Assembly: GCA_918807975.1 (NCBI GenBank)
Contig: OU964931.1
Coordinates: 13,402,251 to 13,466,250, forward strand
Length of the DNA: 64,000 nt
Reading direction: 5' to 3'
Source of the DNA: Aplidium turbinatum
Taxonomy: Eukaryota > Chordata > Ascidiacea > Aplousobranchia > Polyclinidae
The notes beneath the pieces were generated by a model. That model did not search any database and had not been told where the DNA came from. It saw only the letters and a program-made list of their open reading frames with translations. Below are positions 13,593 to 23,900 of the stretch, in pieces (within the stretch, counting starts at the first letter, position 1; each line of letters starts with the position of its first letter). The translations under genes and the position numbers were made by a program.

Positions 13593-13798
13593 CAGGGCGT
13601 TGAGAGAATAATTTGGGCTCGGTGCCAATGAGATCTACGAGCCTCAAATCATGACATTTCTAAGAAAAACGCATAATATCCACAGAATACTCTGTGACTT
13701 CTTCAAGTTCCCGAGTCCTTTGCAATGCCTACGGGCCCTTGGAATTATTTCAGGTCAGGGTCCAAAAGTATCTTCTGGACCCCCTGTCAACGCTACTG
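13593..13798 (+). mobile_element. hAT-type MITE, family M (copy A)
   Basis: It begins CAGGGCGTTGAGAG and ends GTCAACGCTACTG, giving short inverted ends (CAG..GCGTTGA). It is flanked by near-identical 8-bp repeats, GCTGTAAC (13585-13592) and GCTGTAGC (13799-13806), as expected for a hAT insertion. The interior is shared with 58058-58360 and partly with 62424-62590, including the GGTCC-rich part near the right end. Confidence 0.75.
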
Positions 13799-14019
13799 GC
13801 TGTAGCCTATCTGTGTGTGACACAAAGGCTAAAACTGACTCGACAGTTAATTCGATCGAGAAGCAGCTCTCTATCACACCGCAAAATGACTGTTCAATTC
13901 AGTGCAGCTTACTTCCTGAAACATGTATAAAGGCGAAAAATTAAATAAAAACCTCTTTTCATTCGTTGTCGATTCCGACTCTAGGTTATTCTATGACATA
14001 CCCCTTTCCATAATTCCTT

Positions 14020-14100
14020 TTTCGCCGTGTGAGCCTCTGGGGTCGAGGGTCTATCCTTTTACCACTCATGATTCACAATGTTCCTGGATTACACTGGAAA
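14020..14100 (-). repeat. copy of the 84-bp unit nested at 58158
   Basis: On the minus strand this reads like 58158-58241: both contain GTGGTAAAAGGATAGACCCT and a CTCACACG block. At 58158 the unit sits between two AAATGCTC octamers, so it is a mobile sequence; here it stands alone next to hAT MITE copy A. Confidence 0.6.
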
Positions 14101-15874
14101 GCTATTAGAGAGCAGCTAGTCTTTTATTTCATCATCCAAGACTCGAAGACCTTTCACTCCGTTAGGTTGCTTGAAAATAGTACAGTCATTGATGATGTGG
14201 TCTGGTACAGTCTGTGGACTCGAAAATGGCACAGTCTGTGGACTCGGCACAACCACATTCACAGGAGGAAGAAGATGCTATTCCCCATGGGTGCATGGTT
14301 GAGCGAAAAAGTTCGACACCCGTACAAAGATGATTGAGACGCAACATCATGACCATACTATAAGAGATAACCGGCTTTGTCACATTTTCAAGCCTTCAAA
14401 TACCGGGCCGACTGTTTCGCAACAGTTCGGCAAACAAAACCCATTATTTTTGCCTTTAGAATCCGTAGACATAGCACAGGCTTGTAGACGTTTACTCAAT
14501 GTTAGGATGTTAGAAATTTTTTGTAAAATAAAAGCTGAAATATTGCGCAGCTAGACATTTTGCTTAGTGGGAGTGAACTCATACGCAGTTAGTCACAGGA
14601 CAGCATAGTGAAGTCTAGTAGCTGGATTGCGGAACACAATGAAATGGCACATTGAGGCACACTATCTGGAGTTAGTTTTCATGTAATGCTTTCAAGCACC
14701 ATAGCACAAAAAAGCAATGTACCAAAATTATGTAGCTAATTACTGAGCAAGTCAAGCTTCTCATTTGCAATGGCTCGAGGCCTAATTGTATCTTCACTTC
14801 AGCATACTTTTTAATTGCTACTGTAGCTTACTTTATTGTGTATGCAATCAGTTGACGAAAGAAAAGCAGGCTGGCTTCATGCTTTAAAAACTAAACCAGA
14901 TGAACCCAGGATGAACCAAACGTTTTCTGTCAGCAAAATATTGTAACTCCTTGACCAATGTGTGAATCGTATTGCAAGTTTTGGCATATAGGATACTGAG
15001 CGAAAACTATGCAAAATATAATGACTGAATTCTAGGTTTAACTTCTTATTATTTTTATCACGTCTATTTTAACTTGAAAATTACTGTGTTCGTGACTAGA
15101 ATTACTCGTAACGCTTGTGAGTAGTCTAAGTCCTCACCAAACCGCATGTCTTGCCTATAAATGCCAATTAACGCAAACGCTCCTGTCAGAAACAACCACT
15201 GAGGCTTCAGGGAAATCAACTTTCAAAGTTGCTTTTCTCACGTTTAAAAACGTCAAAAAACGCCTTCGTTTTATCCAATCCTCACTCGTTTTCCAAAACG
15301 TCACCAGCTGCTTAGCCAATCAGATGTGTTATGGTTAGAGTTGCTTTCCCAGTGACATCAATGCGTACAATCGCTAGACTATCTCGTCATACGCAAAGAA
15401 TGGTCTCTCGTCACGGTACACAGCACAGCATCATAAAGGCGAAAAGATTGTTGCTGTTTTTTTTATGTCTCCTCGCCATGTACTTTAGCCTACTAGCTTT
15501 CATAGTCATGTTTTTGCCCTCTTTACAGCGTTGATATAACGTTACTTCGCAAATGAACGTTCAGGTGCGGATGAAATATTTAGTTCGTTTAGCTTCTATA
15601 CGCAGGCAAACTTATCCAGCTTTTTGTGCAAATTGCTTGCGGTTGTAATGTTTAAGCCTAAGTGTTAGTTTTTGTAGTGTAGGCCTAACTGAATATCTGA
15701 GAATGAACATTCATGACGAATTAAATATTTAGACAACTATTATTCCATGTCTAACACTGGATTTTGGTCCTGCAACGTTAAAATTAAGATTGTTCATGAC
15801 TTCTAAACATTAAATGGATGTATGATCACGACATAGGCGAAGCACAATTTGACAGATTTTTATTTTTGATTTGT
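14101..15874. other. intergenic stretch, nothing recognised
   Basis: No gene or element end is recognised. ORFs near 14186-14554 and 15117-15534 are short and lack known motifs. Confidence 0.4.
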
Positions 15875-15995
15875 TTTGGAAATGCTCTCAGAGCGCACCA
15901 AATTGGAAGTGTTTTTCAAAAATTCCCCGCTGGAAGTGTTGCCTTCGGCAACACGCCTTCGGGCCTCGCCCGACGGTTACGCCCTTCGTGCCTAC
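15875..15995 (+). repeat. fragment related to hAT-5
   Basis: The run GAAATGCTCTCAGAGCGCAC followed by a GCCTTCGGCAACACGCCTTC block closely resembles 53526-53645 inside hAT-5, where the same order of words occurs. No inverted ends are visible at this site, so it is an internal fragment. Confidence 0.6.
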
Positions 15996-16101
15996 TACCT
16001 TGCTGCAGCATATTTCCAAGTTGCTTTCCCAACGGTTTAAGCCATCGAACGTCACTGGGATACTGTTAGTCTATTATGATCGTGAATCGGCCATGGTTTG
16101 T

Positions 16102-16190
16102 ACCCGGACAGAAACATCCAACAGTTTGACATTGATTCAAAATCTGCACAAGCTGAATCTATGTAAAATGACGGATTTTTCTGTCTGGGT
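16102..16190. repeat. hairpin MITE, family H (copy 3)
   Basis: The left end is ACCCGGACAGAAACATCC, the right end in reverse is ACCCAGACAGAAAAATCCGT, and the centre contains ACATTGATTC and the inverse GAATCTATGT. It is the third family H hairpin, about 89 bp. Confidence 0.65.
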
Positions 16191-16213
16191 AGTTCACATG
16201 TTCTACTATAAAT

Positions 16214-16875
16214 CAAAGCTACTCAACTGGCGGACCGCTGTCCGAATCCGGACCTTTTGGGTGTTGATGGTGGACGTGGACCTTGAGCTTTTGGAAGAAT
16301 AACCTCATTGCCACGTTTCAGGGCTTCTTTAAACAGATGTCTATTGGAAGGAAGCAATTTTTACTGTGGTTATCCTAGTTGCTGGGGGGTTTCGACTCCC
16401 AGACATCCCAACACTTTCTCAGAAATACAATTCGAGTTACATTTTACCTAAAAAAGTGGATTGGTACAGATAATTTAACTTTCGTGGTTGCGTGTGAAAT
16501 AAACAGGGATTCATAGTATATAGGGATTGCCAATTCGGCTGGATATTTGACAAGCGAAGTGTAAAACTGTTGCCAGATATTTTAAAATTTTTTAGAAACA
16601 TCTCATTTTGGCATTTTTATAGTAGTAGTTGTCCAAAACTTGCCCGTAAGTACATGGACAAGCTTTGGGCGAACACTACTTTTTAAAAATGCCAACAAAT
16701 TAGTTTTTCTAAAAATTTAAAAAATATTTGGCAACAGTTTTACACTCCGCTTGTCAGATATCCAGTTGAGGGTCATCCCTATACTATGAATCCCTGGAAA
16801 TAACTTATTCACCGGACCGCTAATAATATTCAACTTGTCAACTGGACCTTTGTTAAAATTAGTTGAGTAACCCTG
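16214..16875. mobile_element. hAT-type element carrying a nested MITE
   Basis: The left end CAAAGCTACTCAACTGGCGG and the right end, read in reverse CAGGGTTACTCAACT, form imperfect inverted ends of a kind common in hAT elements. The flanks (CTATAAAT and CACTAGAT) match at only five of eight bases, so the target duplication is weak. The interior is non-coding and is split by the MITE at 16504-16796. Confidence 0.55.
16504..16796. mobile_element. fold-back hAT MITE
   Basis: It begins CAGGGATTCATAGTATA and ends with the inverse TATACTATGAATCCCTG. The inverted arms run about 100 bp and include the paired GTAAAACTGTTGCCA and TGGCAACAGTTTTAC. It is flanked by GAAATAAA (16496-16503) and GAAATAAC (16797-16804), a 7-of-8 target duplication. 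Confidence 0.85.
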
Positions 16876-17399
16876 CACTAGATGATTGACTTGTTGTTTT
16901 GTTTTATAGGAATTAAGTGACAAGATGCCTAATAAATGCGTTACGTTTGTTTGCAAATAAGGCTATTTCACTTCTGCTGACAATATTGTTGTTTGCCTTT
17001 TTTTGGATAATATAGTGCTGCTGCCACAATGGGTAAAATTTTGTGAACGGGTCAAATTGGGAGCTTACAAAAAAATGTTGTTGTGTGTATGAAACATGTT
17101 GAGGAGAAGTTTATAGGCTATGTTATGGTAAAAGATATAACCTCAACTGGGGTGTCAATCACTTTTCATGGGGAGGCGCAAGCTTTCCAACAACTTTAAT
17201 CTTTTTGCGGTGATTTCAGTGTCCTGGACTTTTTTTGCCATATTTTATGACTGGCTTCTCTCAGTTTAAGAACTACTGGTCTATGTCACCCTAAGATATT
17301 TTGGTTCGGGGCAGAAGGGCAGAGGTTTTCCATTGTTTTGGACATGTAGCTCACTTTCAGCTTCCCGCTTGAGCAGATGGATAGCTGTTGCCACAGTTT
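16876..17399. other. non-coding, possible hAT end
   Basis: A TTTAAGAACTACTG word near 17268-17281 resembles the inverted end of Charlie-like hAT elements, but I found no partner end. Otherwise nothing is recognised. Confidence 0.3.
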
Positions 17400-17715
17400 T
17401 GGTTTCGCTAAGTTTCAGTCACCAATTCTGGAGATAAGCTAAAAGGGTTTTTATCTTCTGGCTCAAGGTCTGGGCTTTCCCACGACTTTGTGGAGTGGAG
17501 AATTACCAGGTCGTCCGCATAGTCCATGCATATTTTCCGGAGACGGTGGTTGGCAGTTGTCGGCGTAGATGTTGAAAAGAAGTGGAGCCAAGACTGATCC
17601 TTGTGGGACAACATGTTTTAGGTGTCTCAGTATGGTTCGCCGTGAGTTGCCGGTCGGAAGGGTGAAGCTTCAATTTTTGACAATTTTCCTGATCATATGA
17701 ACCATGTGTCGGACT
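17400..17715 (-). mobile_element. LINE fragment (A family), RT core remnant
   Basis: The minus strand encodes, across shifted frames, VPQGSVLAPLLFNIY followed by RKICMDYADDLVILHS, the reverse transcriptase motif around the YADD catalytic pair. The flanking SFTLPTGNSRRT also fits this LINE type. It is the same kind of jockey/CR1-like element as LINE A at 19366-25940, which lacks this part. It is short, frame-broken and dead. Confidence 0.8.
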
Positions 17716-17786
17716 GGAAGCATTCTTAACTGTTTATCCCTAGCAAGATTGTTTAACTCATCCATGCAGCATGCTGGAGCCTATAT

Positions 17787-18115
17787 TCCGGTGGCGTATT
17801 TATAGTCTGTATGTCGCTGCAGCAGATGGGGTGTTTTGACTGTAGACTCTTTAACATAAAACAAGTTTCCCTATGAACCAACTGACTGCGCGTGGTGACC
17901 CTTCTAGCACTCAGCCAGAGAGTTGATTCTTGTTTTGAACCTTTTTGGGTTCAGAAAAAAGAGTAATAACAGCGGTGGGAATCAAACTCACGTCAACTAA
18001 ATGACTACTTTCCTAACCCTCAAACTGCTGGCCACACTATCGACGGTGAAACGCTTTCTAAGGTACACGAGTCACATGACTGCCACCAGCTGATTTAAAT
18101 CTTGATTTCTGATAT
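17787..18115 (-). repeat. SINE-like repeat, family 4 (copy 1)
   Basis: The minus strand matches 43085-43463: both contain GATTTAAATCAGCTG, CAGTCATGTGACTC, CAGCAGATGGGGTGTTTTG and ATCAACTCTCTG. A segment with GTGAGTTTGATTCCCACC resembles a tRNA box B, with GTAGTGGTTTGGAGG upstream in the second copy as box A. A tRNA origin is therefore likely but not certain. Confidence 0.65.
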
Positions 18116-18283
18116 CTGGTGAAGTAAGGGAACTCTAAAAAGCTGATTGGAATCAATACAGGTTTTTGACCAATGACTCAGCTACAAAGTTATCATCACC
18201 TGAAACATGCAACGTAGACGCGGCATACCAGTGTGGTAGGCCTAATACTTCTTAATTATATTTACGTATAAGAATGGTTTGTT

Positions 18284-18462
18284 TATATTTGAATTAATAT
18301 TAAGGCTGTCTGACTACAGTGCCTGATGAAAATTTAACTCATCTAAATTTAGCTATCTGACTTCATTAACTATTTTTACACAATTTTTACCGGTACCGGT
18401 ACTCGAATTATAATTTTTAGTTATCAGAAGGTGTTCATATAATATTGTAGGTTTATAATAAA
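18284..18462 (+). repeat. dispersed repeat, also at 45412-45568
   Basis: It shares long words with the minus strand of 45412-45568, including ATTATAATTTTTAGTTATC, CAGAAGGTGTTC and TTAATATTAAG. It is non-coding and the ends are not defined by clear inverted or direct repeats. Confidence 0.6.
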
Positions 18463-18686
18463 AGTTGAAATTAAACATTGCGAGATAGTGAAACTACAGG
18501 ACAATGAAACATTATCAAAAATTAGGCTATTACATTTTAACTAAACAATCAATTTAATGTTTTTTCAGCTGAACTGAGCTGGTCTGATTGAGCTGTCGCC
18601 AAATGCGAACAAATCATTTCATTGTCAGTTCCCCTTTTCTTATTTACTTCGGGAGCCGATTGCATGGAAAATTGCAGAAACATCAG

Positions 18687-19380
18687 GAAATAAATTTAGG
18701 TTAAAGTATAGTTCACTTTAGTAAAAGAAAAGGAAACTTATATATGACGAAATAACTCAATTGGTTAGCGCGTCACTTCTGGAACGAAGAAGCTTCAAGA
18801 TCAAGCGGCGCTGGTTCGACTCTCGGGGTGTGCGATTGAGCAACGCACGTTAAGGAATGCTCTCCATTCAGCGGCATCTAATGGATGGAATAATTCCCTG
18901 GTAACAAGACTTCAACAATCGGAAACTTCACTCTGCCAATTTCGGTGACCGGGCCTGCGTCAGTGATTCAAAGCCTCTACAAGTATGCGAAACTGCCAGG
19001 ATTAAGCTCTGCAAGAAGCTTCCCCAGTCCGAGGATAAAGATTCAATCAATCAAATAATGGATCGCTACAGAGCCCCCCCAAATTTGGGATAAATTGGAA
19101 CCAAAAGGGTAGGCTACCAAGTTTAGTTCAAATTTAAGGAGTTAAAAACGGTAATGAATAAAATCGTAACAGATATAGTACAAAATAAGTATGTTGAGTG
19201 TTTGTGATAATGATGTGGGGTTTGTGTTTGTGATATCTGTCGCGACGTGATTCTGCGTTGTTCTATCGCCTTCCGAAAAAGATTGTCTGAGTACATTAGA
19301 AAATAAATTTAGGTTAAAGTAGTTCACTTTAGTAAAAGAAAAGGAAATTTATATGACGAAATAATGAATCGTTACACCAG
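18687..19380 (+). repeat. ~85-bp direct repeats, one split by a SINE
   Basis: The unit containing TTTAGGTTAAAGTA, GTTCACTTTAGTAAAAG and GACGAAATAATG occurs at 18687-18755 and continues after the SINE at 19059-19075. It occurs again, whole, at 19299-19380. The two copies differ at a handful of bases, and the second abuts the 5' side of LINE A. Confidence 0.7.
18756..19052 (+). repeat. tRNA-derived SINE, family 3 (copy 2)
   Basis: The head is CTCAATTGGTTAGCGCG (box A) and GGTTCGACTCTCGG (box B); the body includes GGTGACCGGGCCTGCGTCAG and the tail is GATTCAATCAATC. It is flanked by AAATAA on both sides (18750-18755 and 19053-19058). This is the best-preserved copy in the window. Confidence 0.85.
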
Positions 19381-19620
19381 GACTTCTGCAATGTCATAAT
19401 AACTGTGGCAAAGGCCATAATACCACGTGGACGTTGAAGAAGCTACACACCATGCTGGGACTATCAGTGTGAGGTTCTCTATCATCGCTCCTACCTAAAC
19501 GCCTTGCACACCTAGTACTGCTTCTAACACCCCCGCCACCAGATTACATGAGCGGCTGGATGCAAAGAATCTTGAGCGATGGAACGAAGCCGTTTAAATA
19601 TCATCGACTTTTCGGTATCC

Positions 19621-19772
19621 GGTCATTTGGTCGACAGACATTTGGTTGACAGGACATTTGGTCGACAGACATTTGGTCGACAGGACATTTGGTCGATAGA
19701 CATGTGGTCGACAGGACGTTAGGTCGATAGGACATTTGGTCGACTGGACATTTGGTCGACAGAATGATTCAT
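19621..19772 (+). repeat. minisatellite arm, left
   Basis: About nine units alternate between GACAGACATTTGGTC and GACAGGACATTTGGTC, each containing the palindromic hexamer GTCGAC or a one-base variant. It is the inverse of the right arm. Confidence 0.9.
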
Positions 19773-19806
19773 TTTAGGGATTCATACATTATACATTAGT
19801 CAACAG

Positions 19807-20307
19807 CAGGGATATCTAAAGAAGGGGATACGAAGGCTCAGAGCGATTGCTGATTATCATGACACTAGAAGGGCGGTAGTTGGTACCGCGTTAAACATGC
19901 GGTTCTTTTTTAAATTGCAGAAAGTTTTGTAGTGCAGCTGGTACACTCAGCCACACCAGACAGTTAGCAAGTGATATGTAGAACACATTAAAAGAATACT
20001 TGTTTGAAAAGACAGTTAAGGGGTTACCAGTTAGCTGTTTTTCTTGACAAAACCTTTGCAGTTGGCTAGGTGTAAAGCAAGTATACGGGAAGTTGAATTA
20101 ACAAGTGATTATGAGCATTCGTTGAATATCCATACCTGGTTGTAATAGTGCAATGCAGCTTGTCATAACAAAGTTTATTAAATTACTATATATATCGGTA
20201 TGCCAATTGTCATTTTACCATAAACAAAGATTATAGATAAATAGAAGAAGCCCTTCTATTGTCAGACGTAACAAAAGCCTTCGTATCCCCTTCTCTAGAT
20301 ATCCCTG
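19807..20307. mobile_element. hAT MITE nested in the TIR element
   Basis: The left end CAGGGATATCTAAAGAAGGG and its inverse at the right are about 34 bp long with one mismatch in the first 30. It is flanked by GTCAACAG (19799-19806) and GTTAACAG (20308-20315), a 7-of-8 target duplication. The 501-bp element has no coding sequence. Confidence 0.85.
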
Positions 20308-20340
20308 GTTAACAGAACAATTCATGCATTAGTTAACTAA

Positions 20341-20490
20341 CCCTAACCCTAACTCTAACTCTAACCCTAACCCTAACCCTAACTCTAACTCTAACTCTAA
20401 CTCTAACTCTAACTCTAACCCTAACTCTAACCCTAACTCTAACTCTAACTCTAACCCTAACCCTAACCCTAACCCTAACCCTAACCCTAA
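20341..20490 (-). repeat. interstitial telomere-like array, 25 hexamers
   Basis: It is exactly 150 bp of hexamers with no indel: 13 CCCTAA (the TTAGGG vertebrate-type telomere repeat on the minus strand) and 12 CTCTAA. The variants come in blocks rather than at random. It lies inside the TIR element, between the nested hAT MITE and the right minisatellite arm. Confidence 0.95.
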
Positions 20491-20496
20491 TCCAAA

Positions 20497-20636
20497 TGTC
20501 CTGTCAACCAAATGTCTTGTCGACCAAATGTCCTGTCGACCAAGTGTCTTGTCGACCAAATGTCTGTCGACCAAACGTCCTGTCGACCAAATGTCTGTCG
20601 ACCAAATGACTGTCGACCGTCTGTCGACCAAACTAC
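20497..20636 (-). repeat. minisatellite arm, right
   Basis: Inverse of the left arm: CCAAATGTCCTGTCGA and CCAAATGTCTGTCGA units, about eight of them, ending next to the right terminal inverted repeat. The last units are the most diverged. Confidence 0.9.
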
Positions 20637-20983
20637 CGGCTACGGACTTTTCACACTCTAGCCGCAAATCATGGAGCATCATCAACAATATCACTGGGCG
20701 CTTAGCAAACTCCCCTCGCCAGTGCCTCGTTTCTGCAAATGACATCGCTTCCCAGCTAGTGCAAAACGGGGTCTACAAAAAAAATGACCGCAAGGCATCC
20801 AATCTTGTCGCCAAGGAAGTGTCTGCCCTGTGGCAAGTGGAAACACCACAAGAAGAAACAATCTCTGGAGATTTCACTCCAGAGAAGTTCGCCACCGCCC
20901 TCCGCCTAGTAAAACTACTTAAGTCTTCAGGGCGGATAGGATCTTCTCTGAGCTTGTGCTCCATGCTGGCTTTGCCCTCAAGT

Positions 20984-23900
20984 CAAGTCAAGTCAAGTCA
21001 ATTTATTTTGTTTTAACAGCGCCATATATTAACAAATAATCAGAGTAAAATGTAATTGTCAAAACAATGCATTGTACAACTGTTGGTTAGATTATGGCGC
21101 AATCAGGATGGTAGCGAAAGACCATAAGCAGTCATCTAGTCAGCCACCACCCCATCACAGTAAATCTAACTACACATTCATACACACTAGTGTGCAGAGG
21201 CAGGCACACTACTTCATTGAATAAAAAGGGTTCGCCACTGAGATTGAAAAACAACTACTGTTGGTTTGAATCTGCATTCTCAGACTGAGTAAGCCGAGGA
21301 TGAAGATTCAAACCAACGACCAAGAATTGACCAACCACCAATAATTAGTGATTGTGTGCTATAATAGGCTACAGCACTTGCGAAAGTTTTCCTGAAATAA
21401 CGAAGAAAAACGTGGATACCACCACCGAATTGCAACAATTTTTATGTGAAGCATACAAAAACAGGGCAATTTGATACTAATAACTGTAGAGAACAAAGAT
21501 TAATAAGTACGATATGATGATATAGGCCTACTGTAAAGGTAAGTTATCCTTTGTATTGAGCACTTAAGGTACGCATGTATATTCATGTAACAGTTGGTTT
21601 TTGAGATTTTTTTTAAAGCAATGGAACGGTAAATCTTTTATATCGTGAGAAATTTCACTCCACACTTGCACACACAAGAAATGGAGTGTTTTTTTGCCAA
21701 AGTTTGTTTCAAACCTGGGAAGAAAAAATCTGGTTTTAGCCTTATGTCTTGTATCATGTTGATGTATGTCGTCTAATTTAACAAAGTAGCCAGAGAAACA
21801 TGCTGGCAAAAAAATATTTTCGTACTTGAACATGAACTGTGCATATGCCAGCTTTGCAAGGTCACTCACTTTTAATACCTGAAATTTGCTGTACATGTAG
21901 GTCGTCGAAGTTTTCCTTTCACCAAACAAACACGCTCTAATAAATTTGTTCTGAATCACTTCCACCTTGTGTACTAACGTTTTGTTGGCCCTACCCCAAT
22001 TAATTATCGAATATTGAAGATTTGATTTAAATAATGAAAAGTAAATTAATCGTAATGTGGATAATGGGACATAGTACCTGATTTTGTAAGCAATGCCACA
22101 TACTTTACTCAATTTTGTGCAAAGGTCAGAGATATGGGCGTTCCAGTTCAATCTGTGGTCCATCGTTACTCCAAGATATTTTACTTGATCAGTTTTGTTA
22201 ATGCTTTGGCCGTTTAAGGTGAGAGAGAACGATTTTGCAACAGGAGGATTTCTACAAATGATCATAAAATTAGTTTTAGTGTAATTAATCGATAATTTAT
22301 TGGTTCTCATCCATACATCAATCTTTTTTATTTCTTCATTGGCTTGTTGTTCTAGGCAAGTCAAATTATGGTGTGTCATGTTTAGGCTGGTGTCATCCGC
22401 AAAAAGAGTAGTCATGAAAGAGGACGCAGTAGGTAGATCGTTCACATATAATAAAAATCACAAAGGACCAAGGACTGACCCTTGGGGGATGCCGCATTTG
22501 ACCGTCGAAAAGTTTGATGATAATGAGTTAAGTTTGGTGTATTGTTGTCTGTTGGTTAAATAAGACTTCATCAAGTTCCATATTTTTCCACGTAAACCAT
22601 AACAATATAATTTGTTCAATAAAATTTCATGATCAACAATGTCAAATGCTTTACTCAGGTCAAGAAAAATGGAGCACGTATAGTTATTGTTATTTAAGTT
22701 TTTTAGTAAATGATCATATATGTGAGTTATACTGAGTTCTGTCGAATCGTTTGTCCTAAAACCATGTTGACAGGGAGTTAACATATTATTTTTATCCAGA
22801 AATTTAATCATTCGTTCGTACAACAGCTTTTCAAGAATTTTAGAGAAAGTGGGCAAAAGAGATATTGGCCTGAGATCGGTTAAAGCGGTGGGATTGGATA
22901 CCTTTGGTATTGGGATGATTTTAGACAGCTTCAGTGGATCTGGATAGGTCTCTTGAGCAAAGCAGTTGTTGTATAATCGAGCAAGAATGGGTGAAATAAT
23001 ACAGTTTGCAAGTTTGATGAATTTTGTCGGGATATCGTGTATTCCAGGAGAAGTTTTTGTTTTCAATGTCATTATGATGTTTGAAACCTCATTGGGATTG
23101 ATGTCTTCAAGTAAAAAACTGGATTGGCATGTTGTTGTTAAAAAATCTGAAGAGGATACGCCAGTTGGTTTAATTTTACTTGCCATATTAGTACCAATAT
23201 TGGTGAAGTGCTCATTCAATAGGTTTGCAAAGTGGGTTGATTCAGTTTTGTGTAAAATGTTATTTATTTCCATATTGGTGGGAAGCGATGACGTTGACTT
23301 GGATTTGCTAGTGATCAATTCGTTAATTACTTTCCATGTTTTCGATGCATCAGCTTTGTTTGCTTCAAATAAATAAGTGTAGTGTTGTCTTTTAGCTATT
23401 CTTTTTATATGCACCAAGCGGTTATTGTAAGCTTTATATTTCTTTACTTTCATGTCATCTTTGTGCTTATAGCACGCTCGATATAGTCTGTTCTTTGTCT
23501 TTATGGATTTAAGAATTCCTTTTGTGATCCAGGGTTTGTTTTGCAATTTGACTTCTTTACGGGATAATTTCCTTACAGGTGCGTGTTTATTGAGTGTTTT
23601 TTGGAACGCATCTATGAATTCACAGAATTGTGTGTTGACGTTGTTTTTTGTGAAATCAAGGGAGTTCATAGCAACATGCATTTCAGATAAAAAGTTTTCA
23701 TTGTCAAAATGCCGCATACACCGTGTCAATTTCGGAACTTTGGTTTTAAGGAAATTCAAATTAGTTACGCTCAAGAACACTGGTAAATGATCAGAAACAT
23801 CATATAAACAGTCACAGATACCGCTGGTTTTGTGTTGTTTTTCAATGTTTGTGTAAATATGGTCCAATAAAGATGGTTCACTAATTTTAGAAAATCTAGT

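Larger units (their letters stand above)
19614..20644. mobile_element. TIR element with minisatellite arms and telomere-like core
   Basis: The 22-bp ends are inverted with 18 matches (left GGTATCCGGT..TTTGGTCGAC, right read in reverse CGTAGCCGGT..TTTGGTCGAC). Perfect 8-bp repeats, GACTTTTC, flank it at 19606-19613 and 20645-20652. The left arm is a minisatellite of 15-16-bp GACATTTGGTCGACAG units and the right arm is its inverse. The core has 25 telomere-like hexamers and a nested hAT MITE. There is no transposase ORF, so it must be non-autonomous. The 8-bp duplication suggests hAT or a similar superfamily, but the ends are not typical and I leave the class open. Confidence 0.8.

Noticed and set aside
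18756-18840. tRNA gene at the head of the family 3 repeat.
   Set aside because: The same head plus 200-bp body occurs four times; it is a SINE.
20341-20490. A true chromosome end or a fusion point of two telomeres.
   Set aside because: Unique sequence and genes lie on both sides, the hexamers point one way only, and the array sits inside an element with a target duplication.
19621-20636. CRISPR-like array because of evenly spaced repeats.
   Set aside because: Units are contiguous minisatellite copies without unique spacers, in animal DNA.
20329-20745. 138-codon minus-strand ORF with Leu-Gly and Leu-Glu repeats.
   Set aside because: It is the translation of the telomere-like hexamers and minisatellite, not a gene.
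22966-23790. Plus-strand ORFs of 136 and 95 codons.
   Set aside because: They are antisense shadows of the LINE B reading frame.
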